Made by a program: the position numbers and the translations under genes
Source: Anodontia alba
Lineage: Eukaryota; Mollusca; Bivalvia; Lucinida; Lucinidae
Length of the DNA: 64,000 bases
Assembly: GCA_964016985.1 (NCBI GenBank)
Contig: OZ024834.1
Coordinates: 85,369,723 to 85,433,722 of the forward strand
Direction: 5' to 3'
Notes under the pieces: model-generated
Told to the model about the DNA's origin: nothing
The model's input: the letters and a program-made list of their open reading frames with translations, nothing else
Databases searched by the model: none
In this document: piece by piece, positions 1 through 9,984 of the stretch
How the letters are laid out: each line of letters begins with the position of its first letter
Numbering within the stretch: position 1 is the stretch's first letter

Positions 1-1628
1 CCCACGGTTAACAGCTTGCTCATCTGAGTGAAATAGCCACTGCAGATATGCAGTTGTTATGCCAGATTTGTCCAGTCCTGTCATTGCAACTAATGAAAGG
101 ATCATTATTTGTGCAGTTCTTAGTTTTGAAGAAAAAGAATGTTTTTATTATGATTTTCGTAACATATATGGACATGATATGATAGTCAATGGAGCACGAT
201 CATTTGAACAAACTCTATACATTGACGCTCTGTGCAACAAAGCTGCATCAGTCATGATCTGAACTACGCCTCTAGCAGGATTTGAACCTGTGACTTTGTG
301 ATCTTAAGTCAGAAGCACTAACTAATCAGCCACATGGATACTTCACCTACATGTGAAACAGTTCAAAAGTAGCAAACCTCATAATTGCAGGACAACAATT
401 CATCACTGACCATCAGTAGTCAAAACTGTGATTGTCATTAATCATTGGTTTGCTTAACACAAGACTGTCTGACCTGGGTGACAGTGTCTTCACTGCAGAG
501 TGGCCTTGTAACAAACAAAATTATCTGACTTTTCACTGACTTTTCCCTGACCATTCTTTTTTCCCCGACCAAAGGGATGAAAATTTAACAGACCTCTCTT
601 CATCTTGCAGCAGATAAATGATTAACTCTATTTTCAGTACATAAAATACACTGCTTCAATTGTTCAATTCAAAAATGAATATTTTAAAGCTTTTGGGCAT
701 ACATTTTCTAAAATGCACATTTACTTGTAATCATGCCGAACAAAGGAAGCAAGCAAAGTGAGCCAGAAAAAACACGATTTTCCATCCCTCAAATTGGATA
801 ACATACCTGCCACAGCTAAATAGTTTTGGCCATGAACTTGAAAATTCCAAGATTTTTTTGGTATTTAAAATTTCCCTGACCATTTGGCAAAATTCCCCGA
901 CTTCTTCCTGATCTTGAGGAAAAATAACATCTCCCTGTCAGATCAGTGGCCACCATGTTCAGGGTTGGTGGCAGAATCAAAAGATTGTACATGTACAGTT
1001 TTTGTGTTGTTTTAATACTAACGATGATTGTTTCTCACAAATTGACCTACAGCTCCTAAATATTCTTGTAGAATTGTCTCTATTCCATCATTGGTATTTC
1101 GGAGATGAATGAAGGTATTATGTTTGAAAATGACACAGGCTCTATGTACAAAAGGAGCATTCCATCCATAATTTTGCTGAGTGCCAAGTACAAGTGCACT
1201 TGTAGAAAATGGCCATGAATCAAATCTGCCTCAGCTTGTGAAGTGGACTCTCCACAATCTAATCAGAGCTTCGTGGTTTGAAGGTAATGACTATGTAATG
1301 GGTCCCAAAGTTTTCTGGACAAATATTTTCCAGTTGTAACGTTAAACTACAGAGTGATAGTTGCTCAGTATTGGTAACGCTTTATTTCTTTTCATGTGAA
1401 TTCCAAAGGTGTCCTAAGATTTACATCACAGCAACTTTGAAAAAAAATGTGACAGTACTTTGGACTTAGAAAAATATTTTATCTGGCTACCCTCTACTTT
1501 TCAGCCAAATGTTTTTGAGTTGCAGTGTTGTAATGACAGTTGCTCAGTTTTGGTAAATGCTTGATTTCTTTTCAAGTGAATTCCAAAGGTGTCCTAAGAT
1601 TACATCATAGTAACTTTGAAACAAGAAG
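1..1628. repeat. Tandem repeat unit 1 of a ~1.7 kb array
   Basis: The first base matches the start of units 2-4 (starting at 1629, 3384 and 5155), so the array probably continues left of the window. The unit holds a tRNA-like stretch at 263-338 and an internal ~180-bp partial duplication (around 1361-1440 and 1545-1622). A 67-codon open frame at 59-262 recurs in unit 3 but is broken in units 2 and 4, so it is not treated as a gene. Confidence 0.85.
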
Positions 1629-3383
1629 CCCACGGGTAACAGCTTGCTCATCGATGTGAAATAGCCATTGCAGATATGCAGTTGTTATGCCACATTTTTC
1701 CAGTCCTGTCAATGCAACTAATGAAAGGATCATTATTTGTGCAGTTCTTGGTCTTGAAGAAAAAGAATGTTTTTATTATGATTTTCTTACTATATATGGG
1801 CATGATAGTCAATGGAGCATGATCATTTGAACAAATTCTCTACATAGAGGCTCTGTGCAACAAAGCTGCATCAGTCATGATCTGAACTCCGCCTCTAGCA
1901 GGATTTGAACCTGTGACTTTGTGATCTTAAGTCAGAAGCACTAACTAATCAGCCACATGGATACTTCACCTACATGTGTCTTCACTGTACAGGGTGGCCT
2001 AGTAACAAACAAAATTCCCTGACTTTTCACTGACCATTCTATTTTTCCGCGACCAAAGGGATGAAAATTTAACAGACCTTTCTTCATCTTGCAGCAGATA
2101 AATGAATAACTTTTTCAATACATAAAATACACTGCTTCAATTGTTCAATTAAAAAATGAATATTTTAAAGCTTTTGGGCGTACATTTTCTAAAATGCACA
2201 TTTGTAATTATGCCGAGCAAGGGAAGCAAGCAAAGTCAGCCAGAAAAAACCTGTTTTTCAATCACTCAAATTGGATAATATACCTGGCACAGCTGAACAG
2301 TTTTGGCCACGAATTTGGAAATTCCAAGATTTTCTTGGTATACTAACGATGATTATTTCTCATAAATTGACCTACAGCTCCTAATATTCTTGTAGAAATG
2401 TCTCTATTCCATCATTGGTATTTCAGAGATGAATGAAGGTATTAGGTTTGAAAATGACAAAGGCTCTTATGTATAAAGGGAGCATTCCATCCATAATTTT
2501 TCTGAGTGCCAAGTACAAGTGCACTTGTAGAAAATGGCCATGAATCAAATCTGCCTCAGCATGTGAAGTGGATACTCCACCACCTAATCATAGCTTCGTA
2601 ATTTGATGGTAATGACAATGTAACGGGTCCCAAAGTTTTCTGGACAAATATTTTCCGCTTGTAACATTTAACTACAGAGTGACAGTTGCTCAGTATTGGT
2701 AACGCTTGATTTCTTTTCATGTGAATTCCAAAGGTGTCCTAAGATTTACATCACAGCAACTTTGAAACAAGAAATATCTTTAAAAAAGATATTCAGCGGC
2801 ATTCAAAGGAGGACATACATTTAAAGTCCTGTTGTATTGGAAGATGTTTTTATGCACAGTAGATTGGTGTTAGATGTTGATTGATTGGATTAGGTGAAAA
2901 TTGAAGGTTGCTGATTTGGAGCCTTGGTCTGATGCATGTTTGGCATTAGTCGTATACTTTGTGATTTCTGGAAATTATAGTCCGTTTCAATGAACATAGA
3001 TAGCAGATTGTATCTCCGTCTTTCCGTGTAATTTTGAAGTGATTGGGTATTTGTAAAAAGTTTGCACTGACAGTCTAAGTTATTAACCAATGTTAGTAAA
3101 TACTGTTTACTTGCAGACGTACAGAATTTTACAATGTAAAATTGTTTCTGATTGGTGCATAATTTAGAGGAAACTCAATTCTAGACAGCTGCAGCTGAAA
3201 AAATGTGACAGTACTTTGGACTTAGAAAAATATTTTATCTGGCTACCCTCTACTTTTCAGTCAAATGTTTTTGAGTTGCAGTGTTGTAATGACAGTTGCT
3301 CAGTTTTGGTAACGCTTGATTTCTTTTCATGTGAATTCCAAAGGTGTCCTAAGATTACATCATAGCAACTTTGAAACAAGAAG
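1629..3383. repeat. Tandem repeat unit 2, with ~0.43 kb insertion
   Basis: Aligns with unit 1 by eye along its length. It carries a private insertion at about 2769-3196, between the 'cagcaactttgaaa' and 'aaaaaatgtgacag' landmarks that are adjacent in unit 1. It also lacks a block after the tRNA-like stretch (near 1975) and another near 2340. Confidence 0.85.
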
Positions 3384-5154
3384 CCCTAGGTTAACAGCTT
3401 GCTCATCTGAGTGAAATAGCCACTGCAGATATGCAGTTGTTATGCCAGATTTGTCCAGTCCTGTCATTGCAACTAATGAAAGGATCATTATTTGTGCAGT
3501 TCTTAGTTTTGAAGAAAAAGAATGTTTTTATTATGATTTTCTTAACATATATGGACATGATATGATAGTCAATGGAGCACGATCATTTGAACAAACTCTA
3601 TACATTGACGCTCTGTGCAACAAAGCTGCATCAGTCATGATCTGAACTCTGCCTCTAGCAAGATTTGAACCTGTGACTTTGTGATCTTAAGTCAGAAGCA
3701 CTAACTAATCAGCCACATGGATACTTCACCTACATGTGAAACAGTTCAAAAGTAGCAAACCTCATAATTGCAGGACAACAATTCATCACTGACCATCAGT
3801 AGTCAAAACTGTGATTGTCATTAATCATTGGTTTGCTTAAAACAAAACTGTCTGACCTGGGTGACAGTGTCTTCACTGCAGGGTGGCCTAGTAACAAACA
3901 AAATTCCCCGACTTTTCCTTGACCATTCTTTTTTCCCCCGACCAAAGGGTTGAAAATTTAACAGACCTCTCTTCATCTTGCAGCAGATAAATGATTAACT
4001 CTATTTTCAGTACATAAAATACACTGCTTCAATTGTTCAATTCAAAAATGAATATTTTAAAGCTTTTGGGCATATATTTTCTAAAATGCACATTTATTTG
4101 TAATTATGCCAAGCAAAGGATGCAAGCAAAATGTGCCAGAAAAAACATGATTTTCAATCACTCAAATTGGATAACATACCCTGCCACAGCTGAACAGTTC
4201 TGGCAAAGAATTTGGAAATTCCAAGACTTTCTTGGTATTTAAAACCCGACTTCTTCCCGATCTTGAGGAAAAATAAACTTTCCCTGTCAGATCAGTGGCC
4301 ACCATGTTCAGGGTTGGTGGCAGAATCAAAAGATTGTACTGTACAGTTTTTGTGTTGTTTTAATACTGATTATTTCTCACAAACTGTCCTACAGCTCCTG
4401 CCAAGTACAAGTGCACTTGTAGAAGATGGCCATGAATCAAATCTGCCTCAGCATGTGAAGTGGATACTCCACCACCTAATCATAGCTTCGTAGTTTGATG
4501 GTAATGACAATGTAACGGGTCCCAAAGTTTTCTGGACAAATATTTTCCAGTTGTAACGTTTAACTACAGAGTGACAGTATTTTTGTCTTGAGGTTTTACG
4601 GCTCAGTCAACCCAATGGGGTCATGTCGAGCGCGGTCAGTTTACCTAACCACATGTTTACTGGGCAGGCTTAGTCCTCTAAGCGGTTTACCAGTATTGTG
4701 CACATTCTTTCGCCAGAAACTGACAACTGCCCTTCTTGAATCAGGGGAAGGGAGAGAATGACCGTAGAAAATATTTCATGATCAATCTCCACGAAAGAAT
4801 GTTGCCGACCTAGGCGGGGGTTCAACCCGCGACCTCCTGGTCGTCAGTCGGACGGCGCATCCAACTTAGCCACCGAGGCTGGCAGACAGTTGCTCAGTGT
4901 TGGTAACGCTTTATTTTTTTCCATTTGAATTCCAAAGGTGTCCTAAAATTTACATCACAGCAACTTTGGAAAATATGTGACAGTACTTTGGACTTAGGAA
5001 AATATTTTATCTAGCTGTCCTCTACTTTTCAGCCAAATATTTTGAGTTGCAGTGTTGTAATGACAGTTGCTCAGTTTTGGTAACGCTTGATTTCTTTTCA
5101 TGTGAATATCAAAGGTGTCCTAAGATTACATCATAGCAACTTTGAAACAAGAGG
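3384..5154. repeat. Tandem repeat unit 3, interrupted by a SINE
   Basis: Closest by eye to unit 1 (the same 67-codon frame at 3442-3645 differs by one residue). It is interrupted at 4579-4884 by a SINE absent from the matching positions of units 1 and 2. Confidence 0.85.
4579..4884 (-). mobile_element. tRNA-headed SINE (family S1) inside unit 3
   Basis: The minus strand has a tRNA-like head at about 4800-4884, with box A TGGCTAAGTTGGATGCGC and box B GGTTGAACCCC. It is followed by a body ending in a Gln/Ser-free noncoding tail related to 'CCGTAAAACCTC'. Short direct repeats GACAGT flank it at 4573-4578 and 4885-4890. Units 1 and 2 read straight through this point, giving an empty site. The family resembles the V-SINE/RUDI type described in molluscs, but I cannot confirm the assignment. 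Confidence 0.8.
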
Positions 5155-5411
5155 TCCACGGGTAACAGCTTGCTCATCTGAGTGAAATAGCCACTGCAGA
5201 TATGCAGTTGTTATGCCACATTTTCCGGTCCCATCACTCAAACTAATGAAAGGATCATTATTTGTGCAATTCTTGGTCTTGAAGAAAAAGATTGTGTTTT
5301 TATTATGATTTTTTTTACCATATATGGGCATGATAGTCAATGGAGCATGACCATTTGAACAAACTCTCTACACAGAGGCTCTGTACAACAAAGCTGCATC
5401 AGTCACAGGCT

Positions 5412-5488
5412 GAACTCCGCCTCTAGCAGGATTTGAACCCGTGACTTATTGATCTGAAGTCAGAAGCACTAACTACTCAGCCACATGG
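5412..5488 (-). repeat. tRNA-like segment inside the ~1.7 kb units
   Basis: On the minus strand an A-box-like TGGCTGAGTAGTTAGTGC is followed by a B-box GGTTCAAATCC at tRNA-like spacing. Sister copies lie at 263-338, 1884-1959 and 3644-3719. The presumed anticodon loop reads CTTAAGA (UAA) in those three and CTTCAGA (UCA) here. The acceptor stem does not pair well, so I read it as a tRNA-derived (SINE head-like) segment, not a working tRNA gene. Confidence 0.55.
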
Positions 5489-5771
5489 ATACTTCACCTA
5501 CATGTGAAACAGTTCAAAAGTGGCAAACCTCATAATTGCAGGACAACAATTCATCATTGACCATCAGTAGTCAAAACTGTGATTGTCATTAATCATTGGT
5601 TTGCTTATTGTTTTAAGCCTTAAAACAAGATTGTCTGACCTGGATGACACTGTCCTCACTACAGGGTGGCAACCCTAAGTAAGAAACAAAATCCCCTGAC
5701 TTTACAGTTTCCAAAGGGCTGAAAATTTAACAGACCTTTTTTCATCTTGCAGTAAATAAAAGAGTAAAATA

Positions 5772-5798
5772 TTTTTTTTTTTTTTTTTTTTTTTTTTT
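5772..5798. repeat. Poly-T run
   Basis: 27 T residues within unit 4. Confidence 0.95.
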
Positions 5799-5864
5799 AA
5801 GTACATAAAATGTACCGCCTTAATTGTTCAATTCAAAAATAAATTATTTTAAAACTTTAAGGTT

Positions 5865-6089
5865 TTGGACTTAATTTTGCAGCATAATTCACAAATCTGT
5901 ACTGTCTGTCTGGCAACCCTTTGATGATTCTAAAAAGTACTGATAGAATGGAAAACAGTGCAGACCCTGATCAAACAGCTCCTATAGGAGCAGTTTGATC
6001 TGGGTCTACACCATTTGCTCAGTCATACTTGTCCAAATATTTAGCATAAATAGTTTATCTCAGCAACACCTATATATATATATATATAT

Positions 6090-6120
<31 letters not shown>
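5865..6120. mobile_element. MITE with central hairpin, ending in (TA)n
   Basis: The hairpin is centred on CTCCTATAGGAG near 5982-5993, with arms containing 'cagtgcagaccctgatcaaac' type sequence. It is followed by 'ttagcataaatagtttatct' and a TA microsatellite (6070-6120). A related copy ends in the same way at 8530-8786. Confidence 0.65.
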
Positions 6121-6121
<1 letters not shown>

Positions 6122-6548
6122 CACAGTACAGCTAGGTTTTTTTTTTAAAATCCCCACCCCCCACCCAAAACACACACAAGCACCAGTGGGGAGTTAGTAT
6201 CCCCAATGGTTTCACCCGGGCCAGTAGATCCGCTGCATTCCCGCAGTAAAAATCGTCTGACAAAATTGCTTTGGAACAGTGGAAAATCGAAGCGATTATG
6301 ACAGGCAACTGAAACAGCTGCGGGGGCCATGCGGTGTTTCCACAATGAAGCGTGAAAGCTGTTTCCAGAGGGGCATGGCTAAAGCCAGTCATACTTTTCA
6401 GAATGTTTCGGTTGAACAGGACCAAACTGCTGACCTGATCAAAATCAGTCCTTTCATCTCAATGTGACAGCAATTAACAACAAATTTTTATTGTCAGCAA
6501 ATGGAAAAAAAAACTCGAACTGTACTGTATATTTTTTCTTTTTATATA
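6121..6548. other. No gene seen
   Basis: Contains a C-rich and CA-rich patch near 6151-6180 and weak inverted repeats around 6310-6365 (GAAACAGCT / AGCTGTTTC). The short open frames here show no recognisable protein. Confidence 0.5.
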
Positions 6549-7969
6549 CAGTTGACTCTCGTTATCTCGACCCCTCTTATCTCGATCCTATCACTTACGT
6601 CGAACTGATTTCTAAGCCCCGATTATTTTCCCTATGTATTTATTGTATTTCAGCTTCGCGTATGTCAAACTACTTTTATGTCGACACTTCAGTTATCTCG
6701 TCCATCATTTTCAGTCCCTGAATATATTTTTCACAGTTTTTACTACCGCGTATCTCGAACTCGGACCATGACAAAGGAAAAAAAAAAGTAAGATGCGGCG
6801 CCGCCGGTCTCTCAGTTAATGAAAATCATAATAGGCCTTTGATAAATAAATCAATATTTTAATTTTCCCCTTTGTCCAGGTAATTACAAACAACACAAAC
6901 AATGTCTAAAATCCGTAGTTATGAAATTACATGCGTGTCGAGTCGGGTTTGACACGCGGCGCTCAACACTGTCTCGTGTCATTGATTTGTAAGATTAAAA
7001 GCGGCCCAGAATAGTGTTATGGAAGATTAATCAACGAAGTTTCTTTAATTTATTGTTTAGATATGCTCTTCACTATTGAGTACTGTCCGTCTGAATGATA
7101 TAGCGTCTTCAAGAAAAGTCAGTGCGCGACAGGTTCCGACTCAGATAAGCCTGTATTGATCAGGCTAGCTAAGTCTGAATCTTCGCTTGTTACTCTTTGG
7201 TCAAGCGGTGCTCTTTGGTAAGCCCAGATAAGGCTCATGCGTATAATGGAAAATTCGTGGGCGTGCAGGCTGATCCGAGTCTTTGACAGTCGCACAGTCT
7301 TCTAACAGTTGTCGTGCACGGCCTCAAATAGACGAATCACACGTGGGTACCGATGTTAACCCTTCCGACCCTGTAGACTGGTACGGATACCCGCACAAAT
7401 AGTGTAGGTCCAGATGAGACGGTTCATAACTAGCTTTCTCTGCAGGATCTACAGTTTGCCGCGCGGAGACGGTTCGTTTATGCCAGGGGAGATAATCCAA
7501 ACTAGCTTACAGCTGCCGCTTAACAATGTAAGCGTTTTATGCAAAAGCGGAAACCAGTCAACTCTTTATCGAGTCGTCTATGCGAAGGGAGCTAATCCAA
7601 ACCAGTTCGTAACGTATAGCTAACACAACCCGGAAACTAGTTATTTATTTATAGCTCATATGGAAATCCAGATTTGCAGGAGTATTAAAAGACAACAAGA
7701 GACGTTTGAAATTTATTATTATTAACATTTATTGATGATATTATTTCAAGAAACCATTGCATCTCCTAAAACAAACAGTAACAATGCAAACTGAAGTGCG
7801 CGTAAATTATTTAAATTGCCATATACATGTGCCTTCCAAGCACGTTTTGGCGAACAGAGAGGCGAATAGTCGTCATACCTATGACGTCACAATTTGGTTG
7901 TCTCGAACTACTGATAACTCGAACATTTTTATCAGGTCCCGTGAAGTTCGAGATAACTAGAGTCGACTG
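6549..7969. mobile_element. Non-autonomous pogo/Tigger-like DNA transposon
   Basis: The terminal inverted repeats begin CAGTTGACTCTCGTTATC (left) and, on the other strand, CAGTCGACTCTAGTTATC (right): about 22 bp with two mismatches. Each end is flanked by TA (6547-6548 and 7970-7971), the target duplication of the Tc1/mariner-pogo group. The 1.4 kb interior has no long frame and no DDE transposase that I can see. A 317-bp relative is at 56525-56841. Confidence 0.8.
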
Positions 7970-7983
7970 TATATAAAACATGA

Positions 7984-8489
7984 GAAAAATTCCTAGGCCT
8001 CACCAAGAAAATAAGATAAGTTAGGGTTTCCTTAAACACACATTTTTTTTTTTATTCGGCCTTCCCATCTCAGAGTTGCCGAGTTTCCATGGTAAGATGC
8101 AAGAACTGTGTGACCTCATAGAGAGAATGGTTTCAAAAGAGATTCAAAAGCTAATACATGACTACTAATCTAATCATTGGTCACTCAGAAATTTCAAGAA
8201 ACTTTTCTTCTGGAACTTACAATGCTCTATGACTTTCAACTTCAGGCACTGCAGAAAATCTGTGCAAATATAGCTTCACATTCCATTCTACAGTCTCTTT
8301 CTATGTTGCTCACTAAAGAGCTAAATGCCACTTACTTATTTTAAGTATTTTAGTGTCTGATGTGATCTGCAGCATGGTAAAATATTTTCTAACCCTCTCT
8401 GGGCAAATTCAGCAGATGACAAATTGATATTTTTCTTATTTTCCCAAGAAAGTAGACTTTGACATTTCTTGCAATGTTTAACTATTAAT
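7984..8489. repeat. Duplicated block, copy 1
   Basis: Repeated at 8787-9519. It starts at 'gaaaaattcctaggcctc', directly after the pogo-like element, and ends near 'gcaatgtttaactatt'. It includes a half copy of the foldback family (about 8388-8489). Confidence 0.8.
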
Positions 8490-8529
8490 GTTTTTTTTTT
8501 TTTTACTTTGTAAGTAGAATTGACAAATT

Positions 8530-8733
8530 TAATTGGACTTTATTTAGCACCATTATTCACATTAATTGGTGCCAAGTCTGTTTGGCAACCCTTTGATGTG
8601 TCTAAAAGTACTGACAGAGTGGCAAACAATGCAGACTCTGATCGAACTCCTATAGAAGCAGTTCAATCTGGATCTACTCTATCTGGACAGCCCTACTTGT
8701 CCAAAAATATTTAGCATAAATAGTTTATCTCTG

Positions 8734-8786
<53 letters not shown>
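8530..8786. mobile_element. MITE with hairpin, ending in (TA)n, second copy
   Basis: Matches 5865-6120, including 'ggcaaccctttgatg' and the closing 'ttagcataaatagtttatct'. A TA microsatellite occupies about 8738-8786. Confidence 0.65.
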
Positions 8787-8789
<3 letters not shown>

Positions 8790-9519
8790 AAATTCCTAGG
8801 CCTCACCAAGAAAATAAGGTAAGGTAGAGTTACCCTAAATACACATATCCTTTATTTGGCCTTCCCACCTCAGAGTTGCTGAGTTTCCATGGTCAGATGC
8901 AAGAACTGTGTGACCTCATAGAGAGAATGGTTTCACAAGAGATTCAAAAGCTAATACATGACTACTAATCTAATCATTGGTCACTAATCTAATCACATAG
9001 CAACAGATAAGGCATTTTTTCATCCGAAAACTGCCGATATCTTTCTTATTTCTTAACGAAAACTTATGTTGTGGGTATTCATTAGAAGCGCCTCGGTGAG
9101 GCGCTTCTAATGAGTACCCACAACATGTTTTCGCCGAGAAATAAGAAAAATATTATGTGGATACCCCCTTTTATCTGTAGCTATTGGTCACTCAGAAATT
9201 TCAAGAAGCAAAACTTTTTTTCTAGAACTTATTATGCTCTACGACATAATACTGTAGGCACTGCAGAAAATCCGTGCAAATATAGCTTCACATTTCATTC
9301 TACAGTCTCTTTCTATGTTGCTCATTAGAGATCTAAATGCCACCTACTTTCAAAGAAAACATATTTAAGTATTTTAGTGTCTGTTGTGATCTGCAGCATG
9401 GCAAAATATCTTCTAACACTCTCTGGAGAAATTCAGCAGATGACAAATTGACATTTTTCTTATTTCCCCAAGAAAATAGACTTTGAGACTGACATTTCTT
9501 GCAATGTTTAGCTATTAAT
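8787..9519. repeat. Duplicated block, copy 2, with foldback insertion
   Basis: Aligns with 7984-8489 but is longer because a foldback element (core 9037-9154) sits after 'aatcattggtcac'; copy 1 runs uninterrupted through the same place. Confidence 0.8.
9037..9154. mobile_element. Foldback element, family F1 (full palindrome)
   Basis: A near-perfect palindrome centred at about 9096. Each arm runs from ATAT.TTTCTTATTTC through TTGTGGGTA.TCATTAGAAG to the core GCGCCTC. Outer sequences (CAACAGATAA and TTATCTGTAG, about 9001 and 9172) extend the inverted repeat. Other full copies lie at 36831-36897, 41036-41152 and 54821-54943; related copies at 21298-21389 and 56055-56121. Confidence 0.85.
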
Positions 9520-9876
9520 TGTTTCAACATTCAATTGCATGAAAAATTAAGAAAAAAATAAGAAAAAAAAAAAAAAAAAGCCATTTTTGTCTAAAAGTGT
9601 TACCCTCCCTCCTAAATAAATAATGCACAGCTTCTTAAAAGACTACTTGTTTTTTTTTCTCTTCTTCTTCTCAATACATATATCTTCTCAATACCAAATA
9701 TCATGCTACAAGAAATATCAGGATAGCCGTAACAACAACCCTAAAAATAAGGCAGACTGCATGTTACTGTCAGATTTTTACCATACAGTGAGACTTGGTC
9801 TGATGGATTTCACCACTCCAGAATATTCTAATCCATTTAACCGGAGATAAGACTAGAAGTAGCCCTTTTTCCTTAC
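9520..9876. other. RPL12 last intron, no gene seen
   Basis: Intron sequence downstream of RPL12 exon 4 on the minus strand. It holds a poly-A stretch near 9560-9580 and a T/C-rich patch near 9650-9670. I looked here for the final RPL12 exon and did not find it. Confidence 0.6.
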
Positions 9877-9984
9877 CGAGAACTTCTTTCACAGTTCCTG
9901 ACAGGTGTTTAGCCATGCTTCTTTCTCTCATTTGTCGAGCAATCTTCAGGATATCATCAAAAGTTAAGTTTCCAGAGTGTTTTA
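9877..9984 (-). CDS. RPL12: RPL12 coding exon 4
   Basis: 108 nt encoding [19 protein letters not shown] and on to SGTVKEVL plus one base; acceptor GTTTTGCAG, donor CTCG|GTAAGG. The phase-1 end fits the conserved next residue Gly. Confidence 0.96.

Larger units (their letters stand above)
5155..5840. repeat. Tandem repeat unit 4, truncated
   Basis: Only the first ~0.7 kb of the unit is present. It decays into a poly-T run at 5772-5798 and then unrelated MITE sequence. Confidence 0.75.

Noticed and set aside
59..262. 67-codon frame, nearly identical at 3442-3645
   Set aside because: Lies in the 1.7 kb repeat unit and is disrupted in units 2 and 4.
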